Below are positions 34,313 through 45,831 of a DNA stretch of 64,000 nucleotides, in pieces. This stretch comes from Prorocentrum cordatum (lineage: Eukaryota; Sar; Dinophyceae; Prorocentrales; Prorocentraceae): positions 1 to 64,000 of the forward strand of contig CAUYUJ010000201.1 of NCBI GenBank assembly GCA_963575745.1. Reading direction: 5' to 3'. Both the position numbers and the translations under genes were made by a program. A model generated the notes under the pieces. It did not search any database, was not told where the DNA came from, and worked only from the letters and a program-made list of their open reading frames with translations. Each line of letters opens with the position of its first letter. Within the stretch, counting starts at the first letter, position 1.

Positions 34313-35312
34313 CACTTTACCCGAACGCTCAGTGTTCTCACCAGTGCCAGGGTTTTCATACGACGCCCGCCAATACCCCCACTTTGTGGGGGGGCCGGTT
34401 CAAGCTCTACCACATTTCCAAACGACTCTTCGCCACCACCCACACCCAGCTTCCCGCCCTATGACGTTCGGACACTTCACTTCGTGGCCTGCGGACGACC
34501 GTGGCTACTACACTGGCGCATGGGTACAGTGACTTGTTGTGGTAACATTTTCTGGACGCTAGCTTAGTATACGACTTTTCCCCCTGTTCCAACACTGGAC
34601 ACCTATACTGGTTTTTGGAAAAACCATTGTTTTTTTTAGGATTCGGACAGCGCGCGCGGGTAGAAATTTTGAAAAGTCGTGCAGGTGTTTTTCGAGGACC
34701 TACGGTGCGATTCGTGTGATTTTATGATGCGCGGTGCTAAAATTCTTAAGAAGCCCAATGGTTTTTGGAGATTTCGGCGTGCGCGCGCGAAGAAAAAACG
34801 AATGTGTCCCGCATGGTATTATTTGACAGGGATGATGGCCCTGGCAGGTGCGCAACCGTTGTCGCAGAAGTTCGAAAAAGTTGCTCGCAAAAGCCCGTTT
34901 GACAGAAATGTTTAAAAAGTGTTGGGTTTCCTACGAATCCGCAAGAGCGCGCGGGATGAGATTTTGACATTTTTTTGTTGAAAAACCATTGGTTTTTTGA
35001 TGTTTTTATGTTAAAATCGCTGCGAACACTAAGCTTTTGGAAGGATTTCGTCTTGCGCGCGCGAATGTCCACTTTACCTTATTTTTTGCAAGGGATTCTT
35101 GAAATTTGATTATATTAGAACAAGAAATGTCATTTTATAGTGTTTTTTGCAAGGGAAAGCGGATTACAACAAAACAACCGGATCTGGATGACATCGTTTT
35201 ACCTGAGGCTTCCTCACGAAAATGATGAAAATGTAGCTGCGGCCTAGGCGGCGCAGGGGGGGCGCGCACCAGGGGGCCCAACAATAATTATTCTTTAGAA
35301 TTAATAATGTTC
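34311..35312 (+). mobile_element. Type II unit, long form (copy 1)
   Basis: Head AATCACTTTACCCGAACG, then CCAGTGCCAGGGTTTTCAT, CCCTATGACGTTCGG, GTGGCTACTA and an AT-rich core with ATTTGACAGGGATGATGGCC and GGATTTCGTCTTGCGCGCGC. It ends GCGGCCTAGGCGGCGCAG followed by the terminal block. The long form includes an extra ~200 bp (GGATTCGGACAGCGCGCGCG) also seen at 55340. Confidence 0.8.
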
Positions 35313-35394
35313 AACAACAAGAACAACAACAACAACTACAACAACAACAACAACAACAATAACAACCACAACAACAACAACAACAACAACAACC

Positions 35395-35426
<32 letters not shown>

Positions 35427-35452
35427 AACAACCACAACAACAACAGCAACAG

Positions 35453-35505
<53 letters not shown>

Positions 35506-35578
35506 CCACCACCACCAACAACAACAACAACAGCAACAGCAACAGCAGCAGCAACAGCAGCAACAACAACAACAACAG
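35307..35578 (+). repeat. (CAA)n with (CGACAA)n and CAG interruptions
   Basis: Tail tract between type II copy 1 and a type III unit. Confidence 0.95.
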
Positions 35579-36290
35579 TGTCGCCCGAATGCTCCATTAT
35601 TCGATATGAGCACACAAAACACCCATCATGATAACTCCTCCCATCATGAGGGATTTCTCTTTTGGCACAGGGGGTCCGATAATCCCGTACCCAGATATCC
35701 CGCCCAACGGGGTCTTGCGAGCACCTCTCCCGAGGAATTTCAACATCTGCGGCTCGGATGGAACTTCAACATCTGTGACACGTTGCCCATGCCCTGCTTC
35801 TCGGAGAAGGAAAAGGAGGATGACAGTGAGGAAAAGGAGGAGGAGGAGGAGGAGGAGGAGGAGAAGGAACAAGAGGGGAGGGAGGAGGGAGGAGGCAAGA
35901 TGACGGAGCACGAGGAGGATGACGAGGAGGAGGAGAAGGAGGAAGAGGAAGAGAAGGAGGACCAAGGAAGAAAGAGCCTGATATTCTATGTTCCTCGATA
36001 GCGGTCGTCACCGGCCCCGCCCCCCCACCCCACCCCCCACCCCCCACCCCCCGGGTGACGTCACGTTCCACGCCACCGGCATCCGGGAATGCCAAGGGTG
36101 ACCGAGGCCAAGTAGGAGCAGCATGTAGGTGGCAATCTGCACTACAGCGCCCGTGTACACCACAGTGCTCGCGTTTACCACAGCGCGCGTGCACACCACA
36201 GCGCCTGCGTACACCGCAACAGCCGTATGCAACGCAGCGCCTGTGTACACCAGAGTGCTCGCGTGCACCACAGCGCCTATGCACACCACC
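35579..36290 (+). mobile_element. Type III unit (copy 1)
   Basis: The head resembles 52641 and 57637 (CCATCATGATAA, CCCAGAT(A/C)TCCCGCCCAA, GAATTTCAACAT). The interior has a (GGA)n run (35830-35960) and a ~16 bp CACCACAGCGC(C/G)(C/T)GTGT tandem (36140-36290). No terminal block was seen before the next (CAA)n. Confidence 0.6.
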
Positions 36291-36385
36291 ACAATAACAA
36301 AAAACAAGAACACAAACAAAAAACAAGAACAGCAACAACAACTACAACGGAAGCAACAACAACACCAACAACAACAGCAAGAGCA

Positions 36386-37520
36386 ACCATGTCAAGAATG
36401 CTCGCTCTGACTTGCCCGCGTGCCATTCAACACGTATATCCCCAACACTCGATACCCGCCCTCTTCGTCTTCTATCGTACACCCTTGGAGGTATTTCTTC
36501 CTTACCTGCCAGGTGTGATTGGTGCAGCCCCTAAAGCAAGGGAAGAGAAGACGGAGGGAAGGGGAGGGAGAAGGATGGAGCACGGGAAAGATTAGCAGGA
36601 GAGGGGGGAGCTAGGAGCAGAAAGCACATGGCAAAACCAAACGGGCAGATCGGGCGGGCAGACCCTAACGGCCGGGTCGGGAAGGCGGGCCCAGGCGGCC
36701 AGGTCGAGCAGGCGGGTCGCTGAAGCGTGAGTCATGCATGAACCGCGAGGTCTCAAGGGATAGCGCGAGTTCCAAGTGAATCGCGAGAAAAAGCCAAAGC
36801 GAGAGCGCGATTTCTGAGCGTCGAGGGCGCGGCGTCTCAATAAATTGTGAGGAAGTCCCACGCGAGAGCGCGATTCCTGCGCACATTGTCAGGAAGCCCC
36901 GCGCGGGAGCACGAGTTTGAAACAAGTGGCACGTCTGCCATGACTCTTGCACAGAAGGGAGGGGAAGGAGGAGGAGGAGGAAGTGAAGGAGGAGGACGGC
37001 GAAGGGATATAGTGTGCGAGAACTCGGAGAAAGAGGACCCAACGAGGGCCGCAAGACGGGCTTGACAGGGCGAGCTCGAGGAGGCTCCAAGAGCCTTCCC
37101 CCGCGAGATGGCCTCCAAGACTTCCAACATGCTCCCAGGAGGCCTCCAACAAACACCCAAAAGGTCTACAGAGGATCCGAAGAACTCCCCAGGAGCCCGA
37201 AACGGAGGCGGAGGGGGCACGGGGCGGGCGGGGGGGGTTCGAGTAGGCCGCTGGGGAACGTTGGGGAAAGGGGGATGTGGGGCGGGGGCGGGGCGCGCCA
37301 TGCGACGCGAAAAAAAATGGTCGGGGCGGAAGGGAGCACTGAGCGGAGGTTCCACTGGGCCGCTGGGGGACGCTGGGGAGAGAAGGGATGGGGGGCGGGG
37401 AGGAGGGGCGCGGTGCGACGCTGAATAAAACTGTCGTCGCGGAGGCTGGGCCGCTGAGGAACGCTGGGGCGGGGGGGAGGGTGGCGGGGGGAGGGGGAGG
37501 GGTGCGGCGGGGCGGGGCGC
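36386..37520 (+). mobile_element. Type I unit (copy 1)
   Basis: Head with CCATTCAACACGTATATCCC and CGATACCCGCCCTCTTCGTC. ~50 bp sub-repeats (GAAGTCCCACGCGAGAGCGCG-type) at 36700-36930 follow, then GC-rich sequence with a duplicated GGGGAACG(C)TGGGG block. No clear terminal block precedes (CAA)n at 37520. Confidence 0.65.
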
Positions 37521-37597
37521 AACAACAACAACAACAACAACAGCATCAGCAGCAACAACAACAGCAACAACAACAACAGCAACAACAACAACAACAT

Positions 37598-37641
<44 letters not shown>

Positions 37642-37659
37642 CCACAACAACAACAACAA

Positions 37660-38432
37660 TCATTTAAGACTGGGGACACCCCGTTCTCACCAGTGCCAGG
37701 GTTTTCATAGGAGGCGGGCAATACCCCCACTTTGTGGGGGGGCCGGTTCAAGCTCTACCAAATTTCCAAACGACTCTTCGCCACCACCCACACCCAGCTT
37801 CCCGCCCTATGACGTTCGGACACTTCACTTCGTGGCATGCGGACGACCGTGGCTACTATTCAGGGCCCCGCGGCCGACGACGACGGCGTGCGCGCGCGAA
37901 GAAAAAACGAATGTGTCCAATATGGTATTATTTGACAGGGATGATGGCCCTGACATGCGCGCAACCGTGGTTGCAGAAGTTCGAAGCACGTGAAAAAGTT
38001 GCTCGCAAGAGCCCGTTTGACAGAAATGTTGAAAAAAAATTGGGTTTCCTCAGAAATCCGCAAGAGCGCGCAAGATGAATTTTTGAATTTTTTTTTGAAA
38101 AAAAACCATTGGGTTTTTCATGTTTTTATGTTAAAATCGCTACGAAAACTAAGGTTTTGGAAGGATTTCATCTTGCGCGCGCGAGTGTGCACTTCGTGTC
38201 ATTTTTTTCAAAGGATTCTTGAAGTTTGGTTATGTTAGAACAAGAAATTCATTTTATAGTGTTTTTTTGCAAGGGAAAGCGGGCGTCAACAAAACAACCG
38301 GATCTGGATGACATCGTTTTACCTGAGACTTCCTCACGAAAATGATGAAAATGTGGCTGCGGCCTAGGCGCGGGGGGGGGGGCGTGCACCAGGGGGCCCA
38401 ACAATAATTATTCTTTAGAATTAATAATGTTC
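37660..38432 (+). mobile_element. Type II unit, short form (copy 2)
   Basis: Same head landmarks (CCAGTGCCAGGGTTTTCATA, GGGCAATACCCCCACTTTG), core (CAGGGATGATGGCCCTG) and terminal block (38400) as copy 1, without the ~200 bp extra segment. Confidence 0.8.
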
Positions 38433-38466
<34 letters not shown>

Positions 38467-38491
38467 CCAACACCAACACCAACACCAACAC

Positions 38492-38522
<31 letters not shown>

Positions 38523-38531
38523 AACAACAAC

Positions 38532-38565
<34 letters not shown>

Positions 38566-38603
38566 ACAACAGCAACAACAACAACAGCAACAACAACAAC
38601 AAC

Positions 38604-39800
38604 TATCATTTTAAGACGGTTCGCTCTTACTTGCCCGCATGCCATGCAACGTGTATACCCACGCCCTCGATACCCGCCCCCTTCGTCTTCGAGCGCACCC
38701 CCTTCTGGGGGGATTATTTCTTTTTGCGGGGGCGGGCAGGCTTAGACAAGCGGGCGTGAACGGGCGGGGAATTATTCGGAGGATGGGGCACGCATCTCTT
38801 TGCCCACCATTGGAATTAGCGCGGGCCCTGCAAGAAGAGGAAGGGGGAGAACGAGGGAGAGTGGGAGGAAGGGAGGGGGAGGGACGAGGCTAAAGGGGAA
38901 CACGCCAGGAGAGAGGGGGCGAGGAGGGGGGGGGGGGAACGATTGGAGATAGAGAGACAGAGGAGGGAGGAAGGAGGAGGCTGGAGAGGGGAGGGCGAAG
39001 AGAGGAGGGAGGAGGGTTATGGGAGGAGGGTGAGGGGAGAGAGGAAGAGGGAGGAGGAGGGTGGATATGAGGGAGAGGGGAGGGAGGAGGGAGGTTGGAT
39101 GGGGAGGAAGGGGCAGGAGGGTAAGAGTGTGAACGTTCGAGGAAGTCCTAGGCGAGGGCGTATTCCTCAAGGAAGAGTTGGGCGGGAGCGGGGGTCCAGA
39201 GTACATTGTCGGACGTCTCAGACGGGAGCGCCGGTCGGGCGGGCGGACCCTGACGGGCGGGTCGGGCGGGCGGGACATTCAAACGGGATGTTTGCGTAAA
39301 TTGCGAGGAAGTATTAAGCGAGAGCGCGATTCCTAAGTAAATTGCGAAGGCGTCCTTGGCGCGAGCGTGGTTCCTGAGCGTCGAGAACGCGATGCTGCAA
39401 TAAATTGCGAGGAAGTCCTAAGCGCGAGCGCCATTCCTGAGTAAATGATGAGGAAGTCTCGGGCGGGAGCAGGGGTCCTGATTAAGGAAGCCTCAAGCGG
39501 GAGCGCCGCTTCTGAATAAAATGTGAAAAAGTCTGAAGCGGGAGCGCCATTCCGGAGTAAATTTTGAGGAAGTCTCAGGCGGGAGCGGGGGTCCTGAGTA
39601 AATTGTGAGGAAGTCTCAGGCGGGAGCCGTTGTTGTTGTAGTCCGGGGCCCAACAACGCAATCTGATCCGCAAGGCTTTCCCTGTCAAAAAACAGGGTGC
39701 GAGCCCCGGAGGAAGCACTTCAATTGAAAAAACAATGGGCACTGGACAGGGGGGATCAACAATAATTATTCTTCAGAAATGAGATTTCGCCAACAACAAT
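38604..39800 (+). mobile_element. Type I unit (copy 2), complete
   Basis: Head (CGATACCCGCCCCCTTCGTC) at 38660, GGGAGG-rich middle (38820-39120), about ten ~50 bp sub-repeats (CCTGAGTAAATTGTGAGGAA-type; 39130-39625), then GCCGTTGTTGTTGTAG, GGGTGCGAGCCCCGGAGG and the terminal block (39748). Confidence 0.8.
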
Positions 39801-39825
39801 AACAACAACAACAACAACAACAACA

Positions 39826-40598
39826 ATTATTAGCACGTGGGGACACTCCGTTCTCACCAGTGCCAGGGTTTTCATAGGAGGCGGGCAATACCCCCACTTT
39901 GTGGGGGGGCCGGTTCAAGCTCTACCAAATTTCCAAACGACTCTTCGCCACCACCCACACCCAGCTTCCCGCCCTATGACGTTCGGACACTTCACTTCGT
40001 GGCATGCGGACGACCGTGGCTACTATTCAGGGCCCCGCGGCCGACGACGACGGCGTGCGCGCGCGAAGAAAAAACGAATGTGTCCCGCATGGTATTATTT
40101 GACAGGGATGATGGCCCTGGCAGGTGCGCAACCGTTGTTGCAGAAGTTCGAAAAAGTTGCTAGCCAAAGCCCGTTTGACAGAAATGTTTAAAAAGTGTTG
40201 GGTTTCCTACGAATCCGCAAGAGCGCGCGGGATGAAATGTTGACAATTTTTTGAGAAAAAACAAAAAAAAACATTGGGTTTTTGATGTTTTTATGTTAAA
40301 AGCGTTACGAAAACTAAGGTTTTGGAAGGATTTCGTCTTGCGCGCACGAATGTCCACTTTACCTTATTTTGTGCAAGGGATTCTTGAAGTTTGGATATGT
40401 TAGAACAAGAAATGTCCACTTTAGCTTATTTTTTGCAAGGGAAAACCGATCGTAACAACACAACCGGATCTGGTACACATCGTTTTGCCTGAGACTTCCT
40501 CACGAAAATGATGAAAACGTGGCTGCGGCCTAGGCGCGGCGGGGGGGCCGCGCACCAGGGGTCCCAACAATAATTATTCTTAAGAAGAAATAATGTTC

Positions 40599-40599
<1 letters not shown>
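39826..40599 (+). mobile_element. Type II unit, short form (copy 3)
   Basis: Nearly identical to copy 2 in its first 320 bp. Terminal block at 40566. A (CAA)n then (CTACAA)n tract follows (40600-40825). Confidence 0.8.
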
Positions 40600-40644
<45 letters not shown>

Positions 40645-40828
40645 GCAGCAGCGGCAGCAGCAGCAGCAGCAACAGCAACAGCAACAATAACAACGACAAC
40701 AACAACAACAGCAACAACAACAACACCAACAACTGCAACTACAACTACAACTACAACTACAACTACAACTACAACTACAATTACAACAACAACAACAACA
40801 ACAACAGCAACAGCAACAACAACAATAT

Positions 40829-41655
40829 CAATCAGTTTAAAACTGTTCGCCCTTATCTGATCGAGTGTCCAATGACGCGTATTCCCCAAACCCTCGATAC
40901 CCGCCCTCTTCGTCTTCGATCGAAACCCTTTTGGGGGGTAGACCTTTCTTCCCTGCTTGGCCCCGGCAATCGGCGGGGCGGCCGCGGACCGTCGGCATGG
41001 CCAGCGGCAGCGCTGATCGGCGGGGCGGCCGCGGACCGTCGACCCGACCCCAAGAGGGACGGACAGGGGACCGACCACGACCGACGACGTCGACGACGAC
41101 GGCGACGACGACGACGGCGACGACGACGACGAGCGAAAGCGAGAGCGAGAGAGAACGACAGCAGGGCCACAAGGACACGAAGTAGGCCACGAAGGGCGAC
41201 AGCGGGGACACGAAGCGAATCCGTACGGGGCCACGGAAAGCGCGAACGAGCGGAGGCCACGAAGGGCAGGTAATGCGGGGCCACAGAAGGCGACGATGGG
41301 GCCACTGAGGGTAGCAACTGGGCCACGTAGGACAGTGAGGAGGCCACAAACGGCGACAGCGGGGCCACGAAGGGCACGCGCATGGGGCCACAATGGGCGC
41401 GAACGAGCGGAGGCCATGCAGGGCATACGTATACTGGGCCGCGGAGAGCAAGGACGGGGCCACGAGGGCAGCAACGGGGCCACGAAAGGCAGCGAGGGGG
41501 GCCACGAAGGGCAACAGCGGGGCCACGAAGGGCATGCATATGGGGCCACCACGGACGCGAACGAGCGGGGGCCATGAAGGGCATACATATATGGGGCCAC
41601 GAAAACAGGCGAGGGGGCCACGAAAGGATGCAACGGGGCCACGAAGGGCAGCGGC
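40829..41655 (+). mobile_element. Type I unit, truncated by the YRE2 segment (copy 3)
   Basis: Head with CCTCGATACCCGCCCTCTTC, a duplicated GGCGGGGCGGCCGCGGACCG block, (GAC)n, then ~24 bp GGGGCCACGAAGGGCA tandem repeats. The match to 49819-50648 is almost base for base and stops at GGGCAGCG, where YRE2-side sequence begins. Confidence 0.8.
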
Positions 41656-41729
41656 CGGGTACCTGTGCGCCGCCAAGCGCCGCGCCCTCGCGACCCAGGC
41701 AGCGCGGCCGTGCCCCCTGCCGGAATGGA

Positions 41730-42981
41730 GTGCCCGAACGCGGCCACAGATCTCCAACCCCCTTCGAAGAACAGCGCTGCTGGCCCCCCGGTGCGGAGTG
41801 CCTGCGTGCGAGAGACACGAACTGCGCGCGGGCCCTGGGTAGGCAGGGGGCGGCAAGGGGAGCCCATGCCTGGTCGGCCCGGCCGCGCCTGAAGCAATGC
41901 GCCCCCCACTCCAATGCCCTATGGAGCCCGAGGTGGGCAGCGGCGAGCTCGACGCAAGCCAGCCCGTCCACGTAAGAGACGCCCGGCAGGAGCTGCTCGC
42001 CGGGCCGGAGCGAATGCCGAATGATGCAGACCGCACACAATCGTTTGCCCTGGAGCTGGCATACGCATACCCTCCAGACCTCGCGATGCGGGGAGCCCGG
42101 GGCGCGCCCCGCCGCGCGCGCGCGCTCGGCCCGCCGGGTCGGGGGCCACTCCCCCCTTCCGCTGGCGGAATTGCACCTGCACCTGGTGCTTTCCTTCGTC
42201 TACGTGGAGCGAGACGGCACTATGCCCAGGCGCATTCAGCCCCACTACTTCGGAGCCGAAGCGCAAGCAGAACTGCCAGCATATGACGAAAGCGTCGGCC
42301 ACATCGCCGCGTCCGATCTGCCAAACGCCAGGCCCGCGGGCCGGCACGCACGGCAGGCCGCTTAGTTCGAAGAGCGCGCGGCCGCGCCTCGCGCAGCCAA
42401 TCCGACATCGCGCGCACGTTTTCGGCCGTGGCGCGCGCACGAAATCTTTGCGCACCAGGCGGTTCCGCCTGCCGCCGATATCATGGGCTCGCGGCCGACG
42501 CGCGCGGCGGCCGTACCTTTCGGGCACCGAATACCAGGGTCCGCGTGTCCGCCAAAGACCCTGTGTCTGCGCGGAGCAGATGCAGGACTGAGCGAATGCC
42601 CTGCAAATAATGCGACAGGGTCCCCGGGCGGCGACAGAGCGCCACCATCATGTCCCGCGCGATGGCGCACGGCGGCCAGGGCGGGACGCCTGCCGCATCG
42701 CACGCCTGGCCGTACAACTCCACCGCCGAGGCATACGGGCATGCCGAGAGCTTCCACGCGTGGAATTCTCGCCACAGCGCGGCCATCTGGATGCGGCGCA
42801 TGCACTCCAGTCCTGCTCCTGACACCCGCAATTCCTCGGCGCGCCGACGAGGTGTTCCTGGCACCCGCCGCACGCCGATGTCCTGCCTCGCGCGCACCTC
42901 CCGCGGAATGCCGCCTTCGCTTATGAATATCGCGGGCGGAGCCTGGAGTTTCGTCAGCTGGCGGATTGCCTCTGCCAGCAT
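41730..42981 (-). pseudogene. YRE2 tyrosine recombinase (frameshifted)
   Basis: The core-binding region reads ALWREFHAWKLSACPYASAV and GTLSHYLQGIRSVLHLLRAD (42520-42850). The catalytic part follows in other frames: CWQFCLRFGSEVVGLN (42236-42281; box I Arg kept), HSAVSLHVDEGKHQVQVQFR, WGAHCFRRGRADQA (HxxR at 41888-41899 kept) and FFEGGWRSVAAFGHS (41727-41771; the GxW box). No Tyr follows WRSV within the next nine residues, so the nucleophile is probably gone. Confidence 0.65.
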
Positions 42982-43198
42982 CGGCGGCGCTGGTACCTCC
43001 GCGCCGCGCGCGGTGCACGAGGACGGTGGCGCCGCGCGGCGGTGCCTGCCGTGCCTGCCTTGCCGCTGAGAGCAACGCGAGGGCGTCTTGAGGCGTCAAA
43101 CCCCCGCCGGGCCGGCGTTTCGCGCGCAAGCCCGGTGCCGGTGCCGGGCACTTGGCCGCTTTCTCGAGTAACGTTTCCGCCGCCTTCGCGCCCACGGG

Positions 43199-43549
43199 TC
43201 AGCGGGCAGCGGCCGGCCTTGCTTGCTCCGCCGGATGGGGCGGAGTTGCGCGCGCGCGCTCGACCTGGGAGAGCGATGCCGCTGCATCGTCCTCCCGGGG
43301 CCGCTTTGCATTTTCGTGGGTCAGCTTACGCGCGTGAGTAATAAGCGTCACGGTGAAGCACTCTGACCACTCCCGGAGGCACGGGAACACTTCCCTCGCC
43401 TCCTTCGCCGTGAATCCGGACAGGTCGGGGGGATACGCCGCTCCTTCGGCTGCGAGCATGGATGTCAGACACTGCAGAGCTTCCGCGCCTACCGGATGCG
43501 AATCATTTTCGGGCGTCCACCGCGACGCGTGTGACAAGCACGCAAGCAT
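43199..43549 (-). pseudogene. YRE2 linker frame between RNase H and YR
   Basis: Open frame with LTSMLAAEGAAYPPDLSGFT and REWSECFTVTLITHARKLT. Coding-like but not recognised; probably the connector to the recombinase. Confidence 0.4.
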
Positions 43550-43642
43550 GGCGCCCGCGGGCCCCCTCTCGCGGCGGGCCTGGTCGTCACGCGCTCGCCG
43601 CGCAAGCCTTTGCGCCCCCTACAAATTGCCCTGTGCTACTTG

Positions 43643-44350
43643 CTATGCATGCCCGCGCGAATGCCAGGGCGCCGCGCGGGGCCATGGCCACGCCACTCGG
43701 GTGAAGCCCTCGCGGTGCATGGCCGCAATCGCGGCCGCCTTCGTGGCGGGCCGCGTAGGGGCGTCTGCCACGTTGAGCGCGGATGGCACATACCACGCGC
43801 TCAGGAGGCACCGCGCGGTCGCTGCTGCGAACCAAATATCTGCCACGAGCGCGTTATAATCTGCCTGGCGCGAGGTCCCGCGTAGGAGCACCCCGAGCGC
43901 GGCCTGGCGCGGTCAGCGGAGCATCGCACGGGCAGCTCGGCGACCCGCGGCCGGCCGCGCCTTCGAATCGACAAACAACACGATTTCCGCATCGCGCAGC
44001 GTCGCGAGCAAATGATGCAAGGCGCAAACGGCCGCGACGAGTTCCCATGCCGCGACCTTTCGCAACACGGCGGGCTGTCCGCCAGGCTACGCGTGGCCGG
44101 GGCGCCCCCCGCCTGCGTCTTGCGGTGCTTCGTCCACCGCTTGATCGACGAAGGCACATCAGCCGCTGCATAGTGCTTACCGCTGGGCCCAATGATGACC
44201 CACGCGAGCCTGCGGAGGCGGGGCGGGCCGGGCAATGCGGGCGCCGTTCCAAACAGGCGCGCGCGCATGTCGCCTGCCGCCGCCCGTCGCGTCGGAATAG
44301 ACGAGGTAGCGTGGCCGCTCCGGGGGCACCCGCAGGGGCACCGCTCGTTC
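43643..44350 (-). pseudogene. YRE2 RNase H (frameshifted)
   Basis: It begins RPRYLVYSDATGGG (catalytic Asp, 44282-44308) in one frame. Other frames follow, containing LAWVIIGPSGKHYAAADVPS, and it ends RQADYNALVADIWFAAATAR and WYVPSALNVADAPTRPAT (43742-43795), the conserved WxPSxxNxAD terminal motif. It lies directly between RT and the linker. Confidence 0.7.
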
Positions 44351-44406
44351 CGGCGCGCTCCGGAGGAAGCGCAGCCACCATTCCAATGCCCCGCGGAGCC
44401 GCGACT

Positions 44407-45831
44407 TCAACCTCCATCCCCGCTGCTGCGCGTGCCAGAACAGCGGGGCGAGGTATACCCGGGCACCTGCCGTCGCTCTCGCGCGCGCGCGTCGCTCGCG
44501 CGCGGGAGCTTGGGCGTGCCCTTGCCGAACACCGCAGAGGAGCCCCATCCGAGTCTGCCGGCAAGTTTTGATGCCGCCGCCGGCGACATTCTCCCTGCCT
44601 CCAGCACCCACTCGATCTCTTGGATCCATTTGTGGCGCTTGTCGCCACCGATCGCGAATACTAACGAGAGCTCATCGCCCGATCCGCGCACTTCCGCGTC
44701 GACGCCGAGCACAGTGGCCCTCGGCTCGGCAACAACGCGTTTGCCGGCGTCCAGGCGCCAGCCCAAAAGGTCTTCGACGACCGCCCTCAGGACATCTGCG
44801 GCATCGCGGGGGCCGCCCGTGCCGGGCCCCCTGTCCGCGTCGGCCCGGAACAGATCGTCCGCGAATCGGCCCGAAGCGAGCGAGAACAGCTTGGCAAGGA
44901 TGGCCTGCCGCGCTCGCGGGGCGCTCGCCGCGCCGCCGCGGCGCTCGCGCCTCGCGCCTGGAGCGCCGCCCCAACGCGGTCCCAAGCGTATCCGCTGCCC
45001 ACGGCGCCGAAGGGGCAGCTCAAGAGTTGCAGACAGTAGCCCTCGCGGGCTCACTTGGCCCATACCGAATGGGCCAACGGGAGGTCGGCGCCTCGCACGG
45101 GCAACGTTTTGCAAGCACCGATGAAATCTTCTTTGCTCAGCACCGGCGCGCCGGCCGCGGCCGCGATCCGCGCCAGCTCGACCAGAGCATCGAGAGAATC
45201 CACCCTACGCGCGGTCGCGGCGACACGGGAGAGCGGACAGCGCGCGCGAGGGGCGGGGGGTGGGGAAAGGGCCCGCCTGCACCTCTCGGCTGCGGCGGCG
45301 CAGTCATTGACGCCCGTGGCAGTGAAATCGTCGATCGCGCGTACCTGGACGCGTTGGCTCCCGGCGCGGCGCCCAGGGGAGGGGACGGTGCATGCCGCGG
45401 CGAATGCGCCATTCCTTGCGTATCCATTCTTCCAACTTCCAGCGCCATCCCTCGTCTACAGGGAATCGCGGGTTTAACACCGCCCGCGTGGCAGGTCGGA
45501 CAACCGGACCCACGCTGCCTGGCCCGCGGCCACCTGCACGCTCGCGGACGTCGCAGCATGGGCGACTGTCCCCGCTGGCTTGCGCGGCGCGCGCCTCTTC
45601 GTATGCTTTATCATGCAAAATCTGGGTGACTTCCACGTCGGCCCCCAGATCCCGAGACACGCGCTCGAGGGTGGCGGCGTTCAAAGTGTCCGCTCGGCTG
45701 CGCAACTCGGATGGGCATTCGGCTCCCTTGGGGGTCACGGGCGCGTTCATGCCCGAGCGCGGCAGGACCCCCACTAGCGGGAAGCCCCGCTCCAAGTCAC
45801 GCGTCCAATTCTCGTCGGACGCCTCAAGCAC
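44407..45831 (-). pseudogene. YRE2 reverse transcriptase (frameshifted)
   Basis: N-terminal TRDLERGFPLVGVLPRSG (~45800) and VQVRAIDDFTATGVNDCAAA (~45345; an RAIDDF motif) are followed by LVELARIAAAAGAPVL and SKEDFIGACKTLPVRGADLP (~45140; motif A Asp). Next comes CPFGAVGSGYAWDRVGAAL (~45020), then RFADDLFR (44842-44868; the YxDD box as FADD), ATVLGVDAEV, and AAASKLAGRLGWGSSAVFGK (~44540). All blocks are in the right order but in at least three frames. No continuous enzyme remains. Confidence 0.75.
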
